Assembly: GCF_001548395.1 (NCBI RefSeq)
Contig: NZ_AP017367.1
Span: 3,447,001-3,511,000, forward strand
Length of the DNA: 64,000 nucleotides
Direction: 5' to 3'
DNA from: Leptolyngbya sp. O-77
Lineage (GTDB): Bacteria > Cyanobacteriota > Cyanobacteriia > Elainellales > Elainellaceae
Of the stretch, positions 34,861 through 44,471 are shown in pieces (position 1 is the stretch's first letter; every line of letters begins with the position of its first letter). The notes under the pieces are model-generated. The model had not been told where the DNA came from. It saw nothing but the letters and a program-made list of their open reading frames with translations, and made no database searches. The position numbers and the translations under genes are program-made.

Positions 34861-35676
34861 ATGCTCTCTAGTCGGTTTCCCAGCCTGTCGTTGAATCTGT
34901 GGCGCTGGCTCAACGGGCTGCTGCTGGGCCTGGGGGCGGGGCTGGTGCTGCTGCCACTGGGCGTAGTGCTGTGGACTTCGTTTCAGGCGGGAGATGGGGC
35001 GGGGCTGACGCTCGACCACTATCGCCAAGTATGGGCGCGGGGGCACTTTCTGGGGGCGATCGCCAACTCTACCTTCGTAGCGCTGGCCGTCACCGCTCTG
35101 CAAATCCTCCTCTCGGCGCTGGCGGGCTATGCGCTGGCCCGGTTTCGCTTTTGGGGACAGCAGGCGGTGCTGGCGCTGGTGCTGGCAACGTTGGTAATTC
35201 CATTTCAGCTTTTGGTGATTCCAATTTTTCTAGTGCTAAAGGCGGGGCACCTGATCAACACCTATGGGGCGCTGATCTTGCCGACGGCGGTGAATGGCTT
35301 CGGCATTTTCCTGATGCGGCAGTTTTTTCAGACCATCCCCATCGAGCTAGAGGAAGCCGCCACGCTAGATGGCGCAACCCGTCTGCAAGTGCTGTGGCGG
35401 GTGGTGCTGCCGCTGGCGCGTCCGGCGCTGGTGACGCTGTTTCTGTTCACCTTCATCGGCGAGTGGAATGATTTGTTTAAGCCGCTGGTATTCACGACGC
35501 GCCCAGAGTTGCGAACCGTGCAACTGGCGCTGGCGGAGTTTCAGGAGCAGTTCACGAATAGCTGGTCGCTGCTGATGGCGGCGGTCGTGCTGGTGACGGT
35601 GCCCGTGGTGGCGCTGTTTGCGCTGGGGCAGCGCCAATTGATTGGCGGCATTGCAACGACAGGGCTGAAGAATTAG
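34861..35676 (+). CDS. Carbohydrate ABC transporter permease (MalG/UgpE type)
   Basis: A 271-residue inner-membrane permease with six predicted helices. It begins with a membrane segment (WLNGLLLGLGAGLVLLPLGV), and the EAA loop that contacts the ATPase is clear: EEAATLDGATRLQVLWRVVL followed by PLARPAL. The ending ALFALGQRQLIGGIATTGLK is typical of the MalG-like subunit. It should pair with a MalF-like permease, a binding protein and an ATPase, none of which is adjacent; scattered sugar ABC genes are common in cyanobacteria. Sugar specificity is unknown. Confidence 0.9.
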   Translation: MLSSRFPSLSLNLWRWLNGLLLGLGAGLVLLPLGVVLWTSFQAGDGAGLTLDHYRQVWARGHFLGAIANSTFVALAVTALQILLSALAGYALARFRFWGQQAVLALVLATLVIPFQLLVIPIFLVLKAGHLINTYGALILPTAVNGFGIFLMRQFFQTIPIELEEAATLDGATRLQVLWRVVLPLARPALVTLFLFTFIGEWNDLFKPLVFTTRPELRTVQLALAEFQEQFTNSWSLLMAAVVLVTVPVVALFALGQRQLIGGIATTGLKN

Positions 35677-35717
35677 GCACATGCTTGGAACACAACTGCC
35701 TGCAAAATGCACGGTTC

Positions 35718-36899
35718 CTAGCTTTGCGACAGGCGCTTGACCGCTGCGCCACCCAGCAGTTCGTGAGTCTCGGCCAGCAAGCGGGGAATCTGGTCGGCGT
35801 GGGGGCTATGGCGCAGGCAGTCGCGCAAGTCGAGGGATTGAATCTGATCGGCTTTATTGCCCGGAAACCAGTGGCTAGCCCCGCCCAGCATGTTGTAGCG
35901 GGTCTTGGCGAATTCGGTGAGGCCAAAGGCGATCGCCAAGTTTCGCAGCCACAGGATCGAGCGAATATTCACCTGGTTGGGCACGTCTCGATAGTTCGGC
36001 AGGCCCACGTCCCAGGTTTTGTACCAGTCTTCGCCCAGCGCGGCGATCGCTGCCTGTTCAAGCCGATGCAGAATAGGCGGCAGCACTTCATCAGCCCGAT
36101 CGAGATAGGCTAACGTTTTCAAATGCTCATCAAAGTCGCTGGGGCGGGCTGCGCCAATGCTGAGGGTATGCACCTGCGGATGGCTGAGGCAAAAAAGATT
36201 GTTGAACACGATGGGGCTCAGCGGTTGGCAAAGTTCTACCAATCGCGGCGGCGGGTTATAGAGCATTCCGCCTTTGTCGGACGGGCTGATGATGAATACG
36301 CCCATGTCGTGGCGCTGGGCGGCTTCGATGGCGGGCCAGTTGACCTGGTTGATGTAGTACCAGTGCAGGTTGACGTAATCGAACTGGTCGGAGGCGATCG
36401 CCCGCACAATCACCTCCGTCGGCCCGTGGGTCGAAAAGCCCACAAACCGCACGCGCCCCCGCGCCTGAAACCGTCGCGCCACGTCCAGACAGCCGCCCGG
36501 CCGCAGGCTATAGTCCAGCAGTTCTGGCGTGTTGATGCCGTGCAGCCCCAGCAGATCGACGTATTCCAGGTTGAGATAAGCGAGCGATCGCTCCAGGTTT
36601 TGCTCAAAGTCTCGCGGGTCTGCCGTAGGCGACACTTTGGTCTGCACAATGATCTGGTCGCGCGGCAGTTTTGGCAACATCTGACCCAACTGCATCTCTG
36701 ATGTGCCGTAGCCCCGTGCCGTTTCAATGTGGTTAATACCCACTTCGAGCGATCGCCGAATCGTGGCTTCTAAATTTTCCTGATTGTCGGCCGGAATCTG
36801 CTCCAGTGGCGTATCCTGCCACTTGTGCTGATAGCGCATTCCACCACAAGAAAAAACGGGCATCGCCAGCCCGGTTCGTCCAAACCGTCGATAGAGCAT
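35718..36899 (-). CDS. Aldo/keto reductase family protein
   Basis: About 393 residues, NAD(P)H-dependent oxidoreductase fold. MLYRRFGRTGLAMPVFSCGG is the usual opening. The catalytic-type segment NHIETARGYGTSEMQLGQML carries the Asp-to-Glu variant in front of the Tyr. YVDLLGLHGINTPE, GRVRFVGFSTHG and IISPSDKGGMLYNPP are further family motifs. The extra C-terminal ~100 residues place it with the longer cyanobacterial aldo/keto reductases. It lacks the C-terminal 4Fe-4S Cys cluster seen in some relatives. The ATG at 36899 is preferred over 36926. Convergent with the ABC permease. Confidence 0.88.
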   Translation of the reverse strand: MLYRRFGRTGLAMPVFSCGGMRYQHKWQDTPLEQIPADNQENLEATIRRSLEVGINHIETARGYGTSEMQLGQMLPKLPRDQIIVQTKVSPTADPRDFEQNLERSLAYLNLEYVDLLGLHGINTPELLDYSLRPGGCLDVARRFQARGRVRFVGFSTHGPTEVIVRAIASDQFDYVNLHWYYINQVNWPAIEAAQRHDMGVFIISPSDKGGMLYNPPPRLVELCQPLSPIVFNNLFCLSHPQVHTLSIGAARPSDFDEHLKTLAYLDRADEVLPPILHRLEQAAIAALGEDWYKTWDVGLPNYRDVPNQVNIRSILWLRNLAIAFGLTEFAKTRYNMLGGASHWFPGNKADQIQSLDLRDCLRHSPHADQIPRLLAETHELLGGAAVKRLSQS

Positions 36900-37342
36900 A
36901 GGAGTTTGAGAGGGGGTCTTAAGCAAAAGGGCAACCCCTTCAAAAGTAGCAACAATAGGAGTATCGTCAACTTAGTACGTTAATAAACCGACGGGCGCGA
37001 TGACTAAGCAGTGTGATATCCCAAAAAAAGGGAGTTGAGGTTTTGGCAACCAAGACTCATCAAAACTCAATACTTATTTTATCAAGATAGTATTCAAGAT
37101 CCGATTCGAGATAGTATGTAGGTTCTCATAGGGGGAATACTAGGTTCTTCCGAGACGTTGGTATCAACTAGATATCAACTGAATCTCAACCAAGATAGAC
37201 GCATAGATGCCACTGTTGATACTACCCAATAATCGATATCACCCGATATTGGTACTGCCAGTGGGCACCAGCAATCCTTTCTTTTGACGCGACCCAATTC
37301 ATAGCCCCTAAATTAATCACTTATTGCTTCGGAGAAAAACGT
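36900..37342. other. AT-rich intergenic region upstream of the DUF2325 gene
   Basis: About 440 bp with repeated GATATCAA/TATCAACT motifs (37160-37260) and AAGATAGTATTCAAGAT-type near repeats (37083-37115). No gene is seen. It probably carries divergent promoters for the aldo/keto reductase and the DUF2325 gene. Confidence 0.4.
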
Positions 37343-38383
37343 ATGGATATTAATGATTTAGATGACTTAGAGTCATCTGTCAAAGATTTATTATCCCTAG
37401 CAAAGATAGAACTGGAAGAAAAAAGATTACAGCAGCAGCGGGATGAGCAAATTCAGCAAAAAGTTGTCGAAATTCGCCAGAGACTAGAACCGTTACTGCA
37501 AGAAACCGAGCGAATGCTCGCTAAATTTGGAGCCGGTGATTTTTCAGACAGCGTGACCCGCACCAAGCTAGAAGAAAAAGTCGCCGATCTGCGCCAGAAA
37601 ATTGCCGATGCGCCAGAACTGGCGGCTCAAATGGTCGATCGCCAGATGATTTTGAACGAGGAGCGGCTGATTGATGAGCGCGTCGCGGAGCAGTCAGCCC
37701 GCTGGCGACAGGCCCTCAAAGATGACCTGCTGGAAATGATCGCAGAGCAGGAAGATTTTTATAGTGCAACCGATGCGGCGATCGCCATTCGAGGCTATGT
37801 GCATGACCTGAAGGCAATCGGAGCGCTGGAAGAGGTGGTCGATAAGCTGATCGAACAAATTAACGCCTACAGCGAAGAAGGCCCCGTCGCCCGTCTGCGC
37901 GGCAGCCACGAGCAGACCCTCACCTTTATCTACAACAAAGCCCTAGAAAACCGCTCCCGCGTCGAGCGTGCGCCCAATGTGCAGCCCCGCGTTCGCCATC
38001 GCACCTCCGAAAAGCGCCCCAACCCCTATGCCCAGCTTGAGGGCAAAGTTGTCATTTTCGGCGGGCACGACCGACTAGAAACCGCCGTGCGAAACCGTCT
38101 GCGGGAGTCCAAAGTTGAGCTAGTCTGGTGTACGGCGCAGTCAGGCCCACAGATTGCCGAACAGGCCGAAAGCCACGTCGCCAGCGCCGATTTGGTTCTT
38201 GTGATGACAGGCTACACGAGCCACAAACTCACCGATAAGGCCATGCAGGCCGCTCAGCGGGCGGGCAAGTCTCCTGAGATGATTAACACCACAGGCGTGA
38301 TTCGCATTTTGGAGGCCATCGAGTATGGGCTGAAATCTCAGCTTTTTGCCCGCCAGGTGAACCACTTCTCAAAACCTGCCTAG
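37343..38383 (+). CDS. Coiled-coil protein with C-terminal DUF2325 domain
   Basis: A 346-residue protein. The first ~200 residues are highly charged and helical (LLSLAKIELEEKRLQQQRDE, KLEEKVADLRQKIADAPELA), a probable coiled coil. The last ~110 residues form DUF2325: GKVVIFGGHDRLETAVRNRL, then LVWCTAQSGPQIAEQAE, ADLVLVMTGYTSHKLTDKAM and a final GVIRILEAIEYGLK. The role of DUF2325 is not established. The ATG follows CGGAGAAAAACGT. It stands as a single gene. Confidence 0.85.
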   Translation: MDINDLDDLESSVKDLLSLAKIELEEKRLQQQRDEQIQQKVVEIRQRLEPLLQETERMLAKFGAGDFSDSVTRTKLEEKVADLRQKIADAPELAAQMVDRQMILNEERLIDERVAEQSARWRQALKDDLLEMIAEQEDFYSATDAAIAIRGYVHDLKAIGALEEVVDKLIEQINAYSEEGPVARLRGSHEQTLTFIYNKALENRSRVERAPNVQPRVRHRTSEKRPNPYAQLEGKVVIFGGHDRLETAVRNRLRESKVELVWCTAQSGPQIAEQAESHVASADLVLVMTGYTSHKLTDKAMQAAQRAGKSPEMINTTGVIRILEAIEYGLKSQLFARQVNHFSKPA

Positions 38384-38592
38384 GATTCCGCCTAACCCAT
38401 CTGCCTATCCAAAAGGAATTGCCTGAAAGAATTGCCTGAAAGAATTGCCGAACTAGGAAGCGCTTTAGAGTCTCTTTTGGCAAGTCTCTTAAGTCTCTTT
38501 TAGAAAGCCTCTTTGAAAGAGACGACGGCACAAGAACTGCCCTCAAGCAGCCGGATTCCTGACTTCCATCGCCTCTTCCCCAATCGGAGCGG
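38384..38592. repeat. Short tandem micro-repeats
   Basis: GAATTGCCTGAAA is repeated in tandem with a third partial copy (38416-38450). AAGTCTCTTTT variants recur four times (38470-38520). The convergent spacer between DUF2325 and rpiA contains nothing else recognisable. Confidence 0.6.
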
Positions 38593-39297
38593 CTATAGCT
38601 CTCGCACCGTGGGCTGGCCCTCTTTGATTTCGCCCACCAGCACCACATCCGCCAGCCCCACGAACAAGCCGTTGTCCAGGACTCCAGGGATATTATTCAG
38701 CGTCTTCTCAAACTCGGCCGGATTAGGAATGCTGCCAAAGGTCACGTCTAGAATCATGTTGCCCTGATCCGTGATCACCGGGCCGTCCTTCTTGACACCC
38801 ATCCGCAGTTCGGGTTTGCCGCCCAGCGCCTCCAGCGCCCGCGTCACCGGGGCCACCGCCACAGGCAGCACCTCGACGGGCAGCGGAAACGTAGACCCCA
38901 GCGTCTCTACCAGTTTGGTACTGTCTACGACAACGATGAACAAGTCCGCCAGAGAGTCCACAATTTTCTCGCGGGTGTGGGCTGCGCCGCCGCCTTTAAT
39001 CAGCACCTTATTGGGATCGACCTCATCGGCTCCGTCAATGGCGATGTCGATCTTTTCCACATCGTCCAGCGTTACCAGGGGGATGCCGTATTTCTTAGCC
39101 AACACCGATGCCTGAAAGGAGGTCGGAATGCCTTTAATGTCTTTCAGGTCGCCCGATTTGAGGCGATCGCCCAGATGCTCAATGGCAAAGGCCGTCGTAG
39201 ACCCCGTACCCAGCCCAACGATGGAGCCAGACTGCACGCGCTGCGCTGCCGCAATACCCACCTGCTGCTTCATCACCTTAACGGCATCTTCGCTCAT
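38593..39297 (-). CDS. rpiA: Ribose-5-phosphate isomerase A
   Basis: A 234-residue enzyme interconverting ribose 5-phosphate and ribulose 5-phosphate in the Calvin and pentose phosphate cycles. Motifs include IVGLGTGSTTAFAIEHLG (phosphate loop), IDIAIDGADEVDPNKVLIKG, GGAAHTREKIVDSLADLFIV and the C-terminal NNIPGVLDNGLFVGLADVVL. Active-site Asp, Lys and Glu positions of the DGADE and KGGG/REK segments are intact. The ATG at 39297 has GGAGG five bases upstream; an upstream in-frame start at 39324 is not needed. Confidence 0.97.
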   Translation of the reverse strand: MSEDAVKVMKQQVGIAAAQRVQSGSIVGLGTGSTTAFAIEHLGDRLKSGDLKDIKGIPTSFQASVLAKKYGIPLVTLDDVEKIDIAIDGADEVDPNKVLIKGGGAAHTREKIVDSLADLFIVVVDSTKLVETLGSTFPLPVEVLPVAVAPVTRALEALGGKPELRMGVKKDGPVITDQGNMILDVTFGSIPNPAEFEKTLNNIPGVLDNGLFVGLADVVLVGEIKEGQPTVREL

Positions 39298-39425
39298 AAC
39301 GCCTCCCTCTACAACACACGTCAACTCTACAGGCTACCACTTCGAGGCGCGATCCTTGAGCAATTCAGCCGACACGATGGATACAAAGGTTCGACTCCGC
39401 AGATTCAGGGATCAGTTAGCATGAC

Positions 39426-39872
39426 CTAAACGGGGTGCTTGAAGCCGTAGGTTACCAGTTGCAGGCAGTTGCGCCCGTCGATGTAGCGGTCATAGGACAC
39501 GCGATCGGTCAACCGTCGTAGCAAAAACCAGCCATAGCCTCCCGATTGCAGCGTGCCGGGTTGGGGTTCCTTGAGCCGATCGGGATTAAACGGCCGGCCG
39601 TAGTCCCAAATGCGGATTTCGATCCAGTCTTCGTGCAGAGCCAGCGCAATCTCGATTGGTGTTTCTGGCGGCAACCCCCGGTGGGCGTGGCGCACTGCGT
39701 TAGTGAAACCTTCGGCAAGGGCTAAATTAAGGCGATCGCACTGATGGGCCAGCCAGGGATAGTGCCTTTCGTTTTGCAGGCAAAACTGTCGGAACCAGGT
39801 TTGGATTGGATTCAGAGCGGTTAGCTGGCTAGGCACCACCAATCGCTCTTGCTGCTGAATGACATCCACCAC
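39426..39872 (-). CDS. RsbW/SpoIIAB-like ATP-binding anti-sigma regulatory kinase
   Basis: A 148-residue GHKL-type ATPase domain with no sensor attached. The N box is NLALAEGFTNAVRHAHRG, the G1 box WDYGRPFNPDRL, and the G2 box SGGYGWFLLRRL. Such stand-alone proteins phosphorylate anti-sigma-factor antagonists or bind sigma-like targets in partner-switching systems. Its partner (STAS protein or PP2C phosphatase) is not adjacent. The start MVDVIQQQERLVVPSQL is typical. Cytoplasmic. Confidence 0.88.
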   Translation of the reverse strand: MVDVIQQQERLVVPSQLTALNPIQTWFRQFCLQNERHYPWLAHQCDRLNLALAEGFTNAVRHAHRGLPPETPIEIALALHEDWIEIRIWDYGRPFNPDRLKEPQPGTLQSGGYGWFLLRRLTDRVSYDRYIDGRNCLQLVTYGFKHPV

Positions 39873-40076
39873 GATTAAAGATTCGGCGAAACGGCAAAGG
39901 ATTGAGGCAGTCTGCGTCGAGCGCTCCGGTTCAAAGCCAGGACTATTTCACTTCACAACTTCACTTCACAATAAAGCGCCCGTACAGCAACCAGAAGAGA
40001 AAAACACACTCCCAGTAGATGCACGAGCGCCGAGTCAGCCGGAGCAAGTCGCTCCAATGAAGCTAGGAAAACATCC

Positions 40077-40559
40077 CTAGAACAAGCCCAGGGTCAGAGA
40101 CTTGTCGATCGGGAAGGTTGCGCCGATGCCTAGCCACAGCGTCACCAGCGTTCCAAACAGGAAGACCGTCGTCGCGACCGGACGGCGGAAGGGGTTCTGG
40201 AACTTGTTCACGCTTTCGATAAAGGGAACCAGCATCAAGCCCAGGGGAATAGCACTTTGCAGCGCCACACCCAGCAGCTTGTTCGGCACAATCCGGAGAA
40301 TCTGGAATGCGGGGTACAGATACCACTCCGGCAGGATTTCCAGGGGAGTCGCAAAGGGATCGGCGGGTTCACCCACCAGAGCGGGGTCTAGCACAGCCAG
40401 CGCCACTACGCAGCCAATGGTTCCCAGGATTACCACCGGGAAGATGTATAGCAGATCATTGGGCCAGGCGGGTTCACCATAGTAGTTGTGACCCATGCCT
40501 TTCTTAAGTTTCTCGCGCAATGCGGGATCGCTAAGATCCGGCTTCTTAATGGTTGCCAT
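40077..40559 (-). CDS. petD: Cytochrome b6-f complex subunit IV
   Basis: A 160-residue thylakoid membrane subunit that with cytochrome b6 forms the quinol-binding core of the b6f complex. It starts MATIKKPDLSDPALREKLKK, has three membrane helices, and carries the Qo-site PEWY motif (LEILPEWYLYPAFQILRIVP) and the NKFQNPFRRPVAT loop. The ATG at 40559 has AGGAG upstream. It is the second gene of petB-petD, 152 bp after petB. Confidence 0.98.
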   Translation of the reverse strand: MATIKKPDLSDPALREKLKKGMGHNYYGEPAWPNDLLYIFPVVILGTIGCVVALAVLDPALVGEPADPFATPLEILPEWYLYPAFQILRIVPNKLLGVALQSAIPLGLMLVPFIESVNKFQNPFRRPVATTVFLFGTLVTLWLGIGATFPIDKSLTLGLF

Positions 40560-40711
40560 ATGATTCAGGTTTCTCCTAAGCAGCAAGGATCGAACAGAGG
40601 GAAAGACGGTTGGGTTCCCAGCAGCTAACTGATTCCAGCAGTGTAAAGGATTGGCTGAAGCATTGAAAGGGCGATCGCCCTCTTCCAACTCAGCGACCCA
40701 ATCACTGCAAT

Positions 40712-41380
40712 TTATAAGGGGCCAGAAATGCCCTGCTTGCGGATCATCAGGAAGTGCAGCAGCATGAACACCGCAATCGACCAGGGCAGCACGAACGTGT
40801 GGAGGCTGTAGAAGCGAGTCAGGGTCGCCTGCCCCACGCTATCGCCACCGCGCATGAGTTCTACAATCTGGTCGCCGACGACGGGAATAGCACTGGGCAC
40901 GCCAGACACGATCTTGACTGCCCAATAGCCGACCTGATCCCAAGGCAGCGAATAGCCCGTCACACCGAAGGAGACGGTGATGACTGCTAGAATCACGCCC
41001 GTCACCCAAGTCAGTTCGCGGGGCTTCTTGAAGCCGCCCGTTAGATAAACCCGGAAGACGTGCAGGATCATCATCAGCACCATCATGCTGGCAGACCAGC
41101 GATGGATCGAGCGGATGAGCCAGCCAAAGTTCACCTCGGTCATTAGATACTGAATCGAGGAGAACGCCTCAGTCACTGTGGGTTTGTAATAAAAGGTCAT
41201 TGCAAACCCGGTGGCGAACTGAATGATGAAACAGACTAGGGTGATGCCACCGAGACAGTAGAAGATATTGACGTGGGGAGGGACGTACTTGCTGCTGATG
41301 TCATCAGCAAGTGCCTGGATTTCCAGCCGCTCCTGAAACCACTGGTACGCTTTCGAGTCAGTTACCTGCTTTGTAAACAT
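40712..41380 (-). CDS. petB: Cytochrome b6
   Basis: A 222-residue thylakoid membrane protein carrying the b-type haems of the b6f complex. Haem-ligand histidines lie in SIHRWSASMMVLMMILHVFR (helix B) and RFYSLHTFVLPWSIAVFMLL followed by HFLMIRKQG (helix D). NIFYCLGGITLVCFIIQFAT and PWDQVGYWAVKIVSGVPSAI are the invariant helix A and cd-loop segments; the Cys for haem c(n) attachment is probably in NIFYCLGG. The ATG at 41380 (MFTKQVTDSKAYQWFQERLE) is the usual start. First gene of petB-petD; ctpA is divergent, 277 bp away. Confidence 0.98.
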   Translation of the reverse strand: MFTKQVTDSKAYQWFQERLEIQALADDISSKYVPPHVNIFYCLGGITLVCFIIQFATGFAMTFYYKPTVTEAFSSIQYLMTEVNFGWLIRSIHRWSASMMVLMMILHVFRVYLTGGFKKPRELTWVTGVILAVITVSFGVTGYSLPWDQVGYWAVKIVSGVPSAIPVVGDQIVELMRGGDSVGQATLTRFYSLHTFVLPWSIAVFMLLHFLMIRKQGISGPL

Positions 41381-41657
41381 GAAGCAAGAATTCCAAAAAA
41401 GAGATGTATTGCCATTTCTAAAGAATGTAACATAGCTACTCATCAGATTTCACGCTGTAACCAAGATCCGGCACAGGTTTCATTCAACTTTTTGGGCGGC
41501 GCTGCAATTTTTACAGAGAAGTCATAAAGACTGCGGGTTCTGCTACGATGGCTGGTTAACTCGAAGGGAGCAGGCTTGGGGCGATCGCCGCCGATCCTTT
41601 CAGAACGGGTACGCCTGGGATAGCCGCCAGTCTGAGTAGAACGTTAAGATATGTTTT

Positions 41658-42941
41658 ATGAAGCAACATCGATTAAAACGCCTGGGGTTAGAGCGCCAGG
41701 GATTAAAGCGACTACTTGGGTTTGCGTTGGTTTGGCTCTTCACGGGGCTAATGGCGTTGCAGGTGAATACGCCGCCTGCTTATGCTTTCACTGAGGAGCA
41801 GAAGCTGCTGAATGAAGTTTGGCGGATTGTCGATCGCGCCTATGTAGACAGCACCTTTAATAATCAGAACTGGTGGCTGGTGCGCCAGAAGGTGCTGAAG
41901 CAGGCTCCGACCAACCGTGAAGATACCTACGCCGCGATTCAGCAAATGCTGGCAGGGCTGGACGACCCCTATACGCGCCTGCTGAAGCCGGATCAGTATC
42001 GCAGTCTGCAAACCAATACGTCTGGCGAACTGAGCGGCGTAGGGCTGCAAATTGCCCAAGATCCCGACACGGGCGATCTGCGCGTGATTACGCCGATTGA
42101 GGGTTCTCCCGCAGACCGGGCTGGGCTACAACCGCGCGATCGCATCTTGAAAATCGATGGCGAGGTCACTGCGAACCTAACCCTAGACGAAGCCGCCGAG
42201 CGGATGCGTGGCCCAGCGGGAAGCCGTGTGGTGCTGACGATTGGGCGCGATGAAAGCCCGAAAAGCTGGGAGGTGGAACTGGTGCGCGATCGCATCACCA
42301 TTAACCCGGTCTACGCCGAACTGCGTCCCCAGCCCGACGGAACCAAGGTGGGCTACATTCGCCTCACCCAGTTCAGTGCCAACGCCGCAGAAGAGGTAGC
42401 CCATGCGATCGCCCGTCTAGAAAAGCAGGATGCCAACGCCTACATTTTGGACTTGCGGAACAATCCCGGCGGCTTGCTGCAAGCAGGCATTGATATTGCG
42501 CGGCTGTGGCTGCGCGACGGCACGATTGTCTACACGGTCAACCGCGACGGCATTCAGGATAGCTTTGAGGCCCTATCGGAGCCGCTGACGGATGACCCGC
42601 TGATCGTGCTAGTGAACCAGGGCACGGCCAGCGCCAGCGAAATTTTGGCGGGCGCACTGCAAGACAACGGACGCGCCCAGTTGATTGGTGAAAAGACCTT
42701 TGGCAAAGGGCTGATTCAATCGCTGTTTGGGCTGTCGGACGGGTCGGGTCTGGCGGTGACCATCGCCCGCTACGAAACGCCTAGCCACAGAGATATCAAT
42801 CGCCTTGGCATCGAACCCGATCGCTCGGTTTCCCTCAACATTACTAGCCGCGAACAGGTCGCCACAGAAGCTGATGAGCAATATCAGGCGGCGATTGAGG
42901 CGCTGACGCGGCAGATGGTCGTGGCTGGGGCAGCGGGGTGA
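41658..42941 (+). CDS. ctpA: Carboxyl-terminal processing protease CtpA
   Basis: A 427-residue lumenal/periplasmic serine protease; the cyanobacterial enzyme removes the C-terminal extension of pre-D1 so the photosystem II Mn cluster can assemble. The N-terminal signal ends at PPAYA-F after a positively charged start and a hydrophobic run (LLGFALVWLFTGLMAL). A PDZ domain follows (GELSGVGLQIAQDPDTGDLR, GSPADRAGLQPRDRILKIDG). The catalytic Ser lies in NQGTASASEILAGALQDNGR and the Lys in GEKTFGKGLIQSLF. Its placement divergent from petBD is shared with other cyanobacteria. ATG at 41658. Confidence 0.96.
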   Translation: MKQHRLKRLGLERQGLKRLLGFALVWLFTGLMALQVNTPPAYAFTEEQKLLNEVWRIVDRAYVDSTFNNQNWWLVRQKVLKQAPTNREDTYAAIQQMLAGLDDPYTRLLKPDQYRSLQTNTSGELSGVGLQIAQDPDTGDLRVITPIEGSPADRAGLQPRDRILKIDGEVTANLTLDEAAERMRGPAGSRVVLTIGRDESPKSWEVELVRDRITINPVYAELRPQPDGTKVGYIRLTQFSANAAEEVAHAIARLEKQDANAYILDLRNNPGGLLQAGIDIARLWLRDGTIVYTVNRDGIQDSFEALSEPLTDDPLIVLVNQGTASASEILAGALQDNGRAQLIGEKTFGKGLIQSLFGLSDGSGLAVTIARYETPSHRDINRLGIEPDRSVSLNITSREQVATEADEQYQAAIEALTRQMVVAGAAG

Positions 42942-43048
42942 CGGGGAAAATGGTGTGTTGGGAAGAATGATGATGGTGAGATCAGGGATTCGACCATGCA
43001 GGATCTCTTCATCTTTCTCCAACCCTAGCTCCAGACCCCCATTCCTAA

Positions 43049-44287
43049 ATGCCCGGACGCACTTATCACGACCCGCTGCATGGGGCGATCGCCCTCGATC
43101 GCGCTGATCCGACTGAGGCATTGTTGATTGACCTAATCGATACGCCTGCGTTTCAACGATTGCGGCGGATTCGCCAGCTTGGCCCCGCCAGCCTGACGTT
43201 CCACGGGGCCGAGTCGTCGCGGTTTACCCACTCGCTGGGCGTGATGGCGATCGCCCGTCGTGCCTTTGACCGTCTGGCAACCCGTCATGCAGAACTCCAG
43301 CCCCACCGCGCAGCGGTTCTCTGTGCGGCGCTGCTGCATGACATCGGGCATGGCCCCTTCAGCCACACCTGCGAAGAGATTTTTGGTAGCCACCACGAAC
43401 ACTGGACGCGGCGCATCTTGGATGAGTCCGAACCCGTGCGATCGCGGCTGGATAAACACGACCCCGCATTATTGCCCCAACTCTCGCAGATTTATCTGAA
43501 AACACACCCGCTTCCTGTGGTGTGGCAACTCGTGACCAGCCAGCTAGACTGCGATCGCCTGGATTACCTGATGCGCGACAGCTACTTCACTGGCGCATCC
43601 TACGGACGGCTCGATCTGGATCGGATTGTTATGGCGATGGGCTACGATCCCACGACTCAACAGTTGGTAGTAGCGAAAAAAGGGATGGCGGCGATTGAGC
43701 ATTACCTGATCGTCCGCTACTTTATGTATGCCCAGATTTATAACCATCCCAAAAACATCGCGGCGACTTGGGTCTTGCAGCAGGCGTTTCGGCGGGCACG
43801 GGAACTGCTGGCACTGGGCAAGCTATCCGCCGACGACACGGTGACGGCGTGGCTACAAGGCGACTGCAACGATCTGCCCCTGGCGCAATATCTCCAGGCA
43901 GACGACGGCGTGTTTGTGTATCACCTGCAACGCTGGCAGCAGCATGACGACCCGGTGCTGGCGGATCTCTGCCGCCGATTTGTGGATCGAGATTTATTCA
44001 AAGCAACCGATATTAGCCCGCTTTCCCCAGAGTCCCACCCAGATGTGCTAAAGCAGATGAGGCGATCGCTCTCCCATCGGGGCCTCGCTGCCGACTATTA
44101 CTGCGGCATTCGGGTGGCACTGAGCCGGGGTTATACACTCTATCAGCGGGGCATCAAGCTGCAAACCGAAAACGGACTGCGAGAGCTAAGCGAACTATCC
44201 CCGCTGGTGAAAACGCTGACCCAGCCACTCCAGCGAAGCTGGCTGATTCATCCACGAGAGATTGATCCGGCGACTGGGTGGCGATGA
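43049..44287 (+). CDS. HD-domain phosphohydrolase (SAMHD1/dGTPase-like)
   Basis: A 412-residue metal-dependent phosphohydrolase. H...HD...D residues are visible in FTHSLGVMAIARRAFDRL, ALLHDIGHGPFSHTCEEIFG and TSQLDCDRLDYLMRDSYFTG. The opening YHDPLHGAIALD and FQRLRRIRQLG are characteristic of the SAMHD1-related bacterial group. Activity on dNTPs is possible but untested. The ATG is directly preceded by weak ribosome-site sequence. It follows ctpA by 107 bp on the same strand. Confidence 0.88.
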   Translation: MPGRTYHDPLHGAIALDRADPTEALLIDLIDTPAFQRLRRIRQLGPASLTFHGAESSRFTHSLGVMAIARRAFDRLATRHAELQPHRAAVLCAALLHDIGHGPFSHTCEEIFGSHHEHWTRRILDESEPVRSRLDKHDPALLPQLSQIYLKTHPLPVVWQLVTSQLDCDRLDYLMRDSYFTGASYGRLDLDRIVMAMGYDPTTQQLVVAKKGMAAIEHYLIVRYFMYAQIYNHPKNIAATWVLQQAFRRARELLALGKLSADDTVTAWLQGDCNDLPLAQYLQADDGVFVYHLQRWQQHDDPVLADLCRRFVDRDLFKATDISPLSPESHPDVLKQMRRSLSHRGLAADYYCGIRVALSRGYTLYQRGIKLQTENGLRELSELSPLVKTLTQPLQRSWLIHPREIDPATGWR

Positions 44288-44471
44288 GGCTGCCAGCCTA
44301 AACCGCTCGTTGATTTTGAGCAGGCAATCGCGTGTGGACATTCCCTCGTGCCAGTTTTTTCCCTGCCACCTGGTTTATAAACTCTTGTGAATTTTAAGGG
44401 TATGATCGGCGTGATCACTGGCACATAGGTTGCACCGGGAGGCGAGAGCCCTGTTAGGAGTCAAGTTTGGC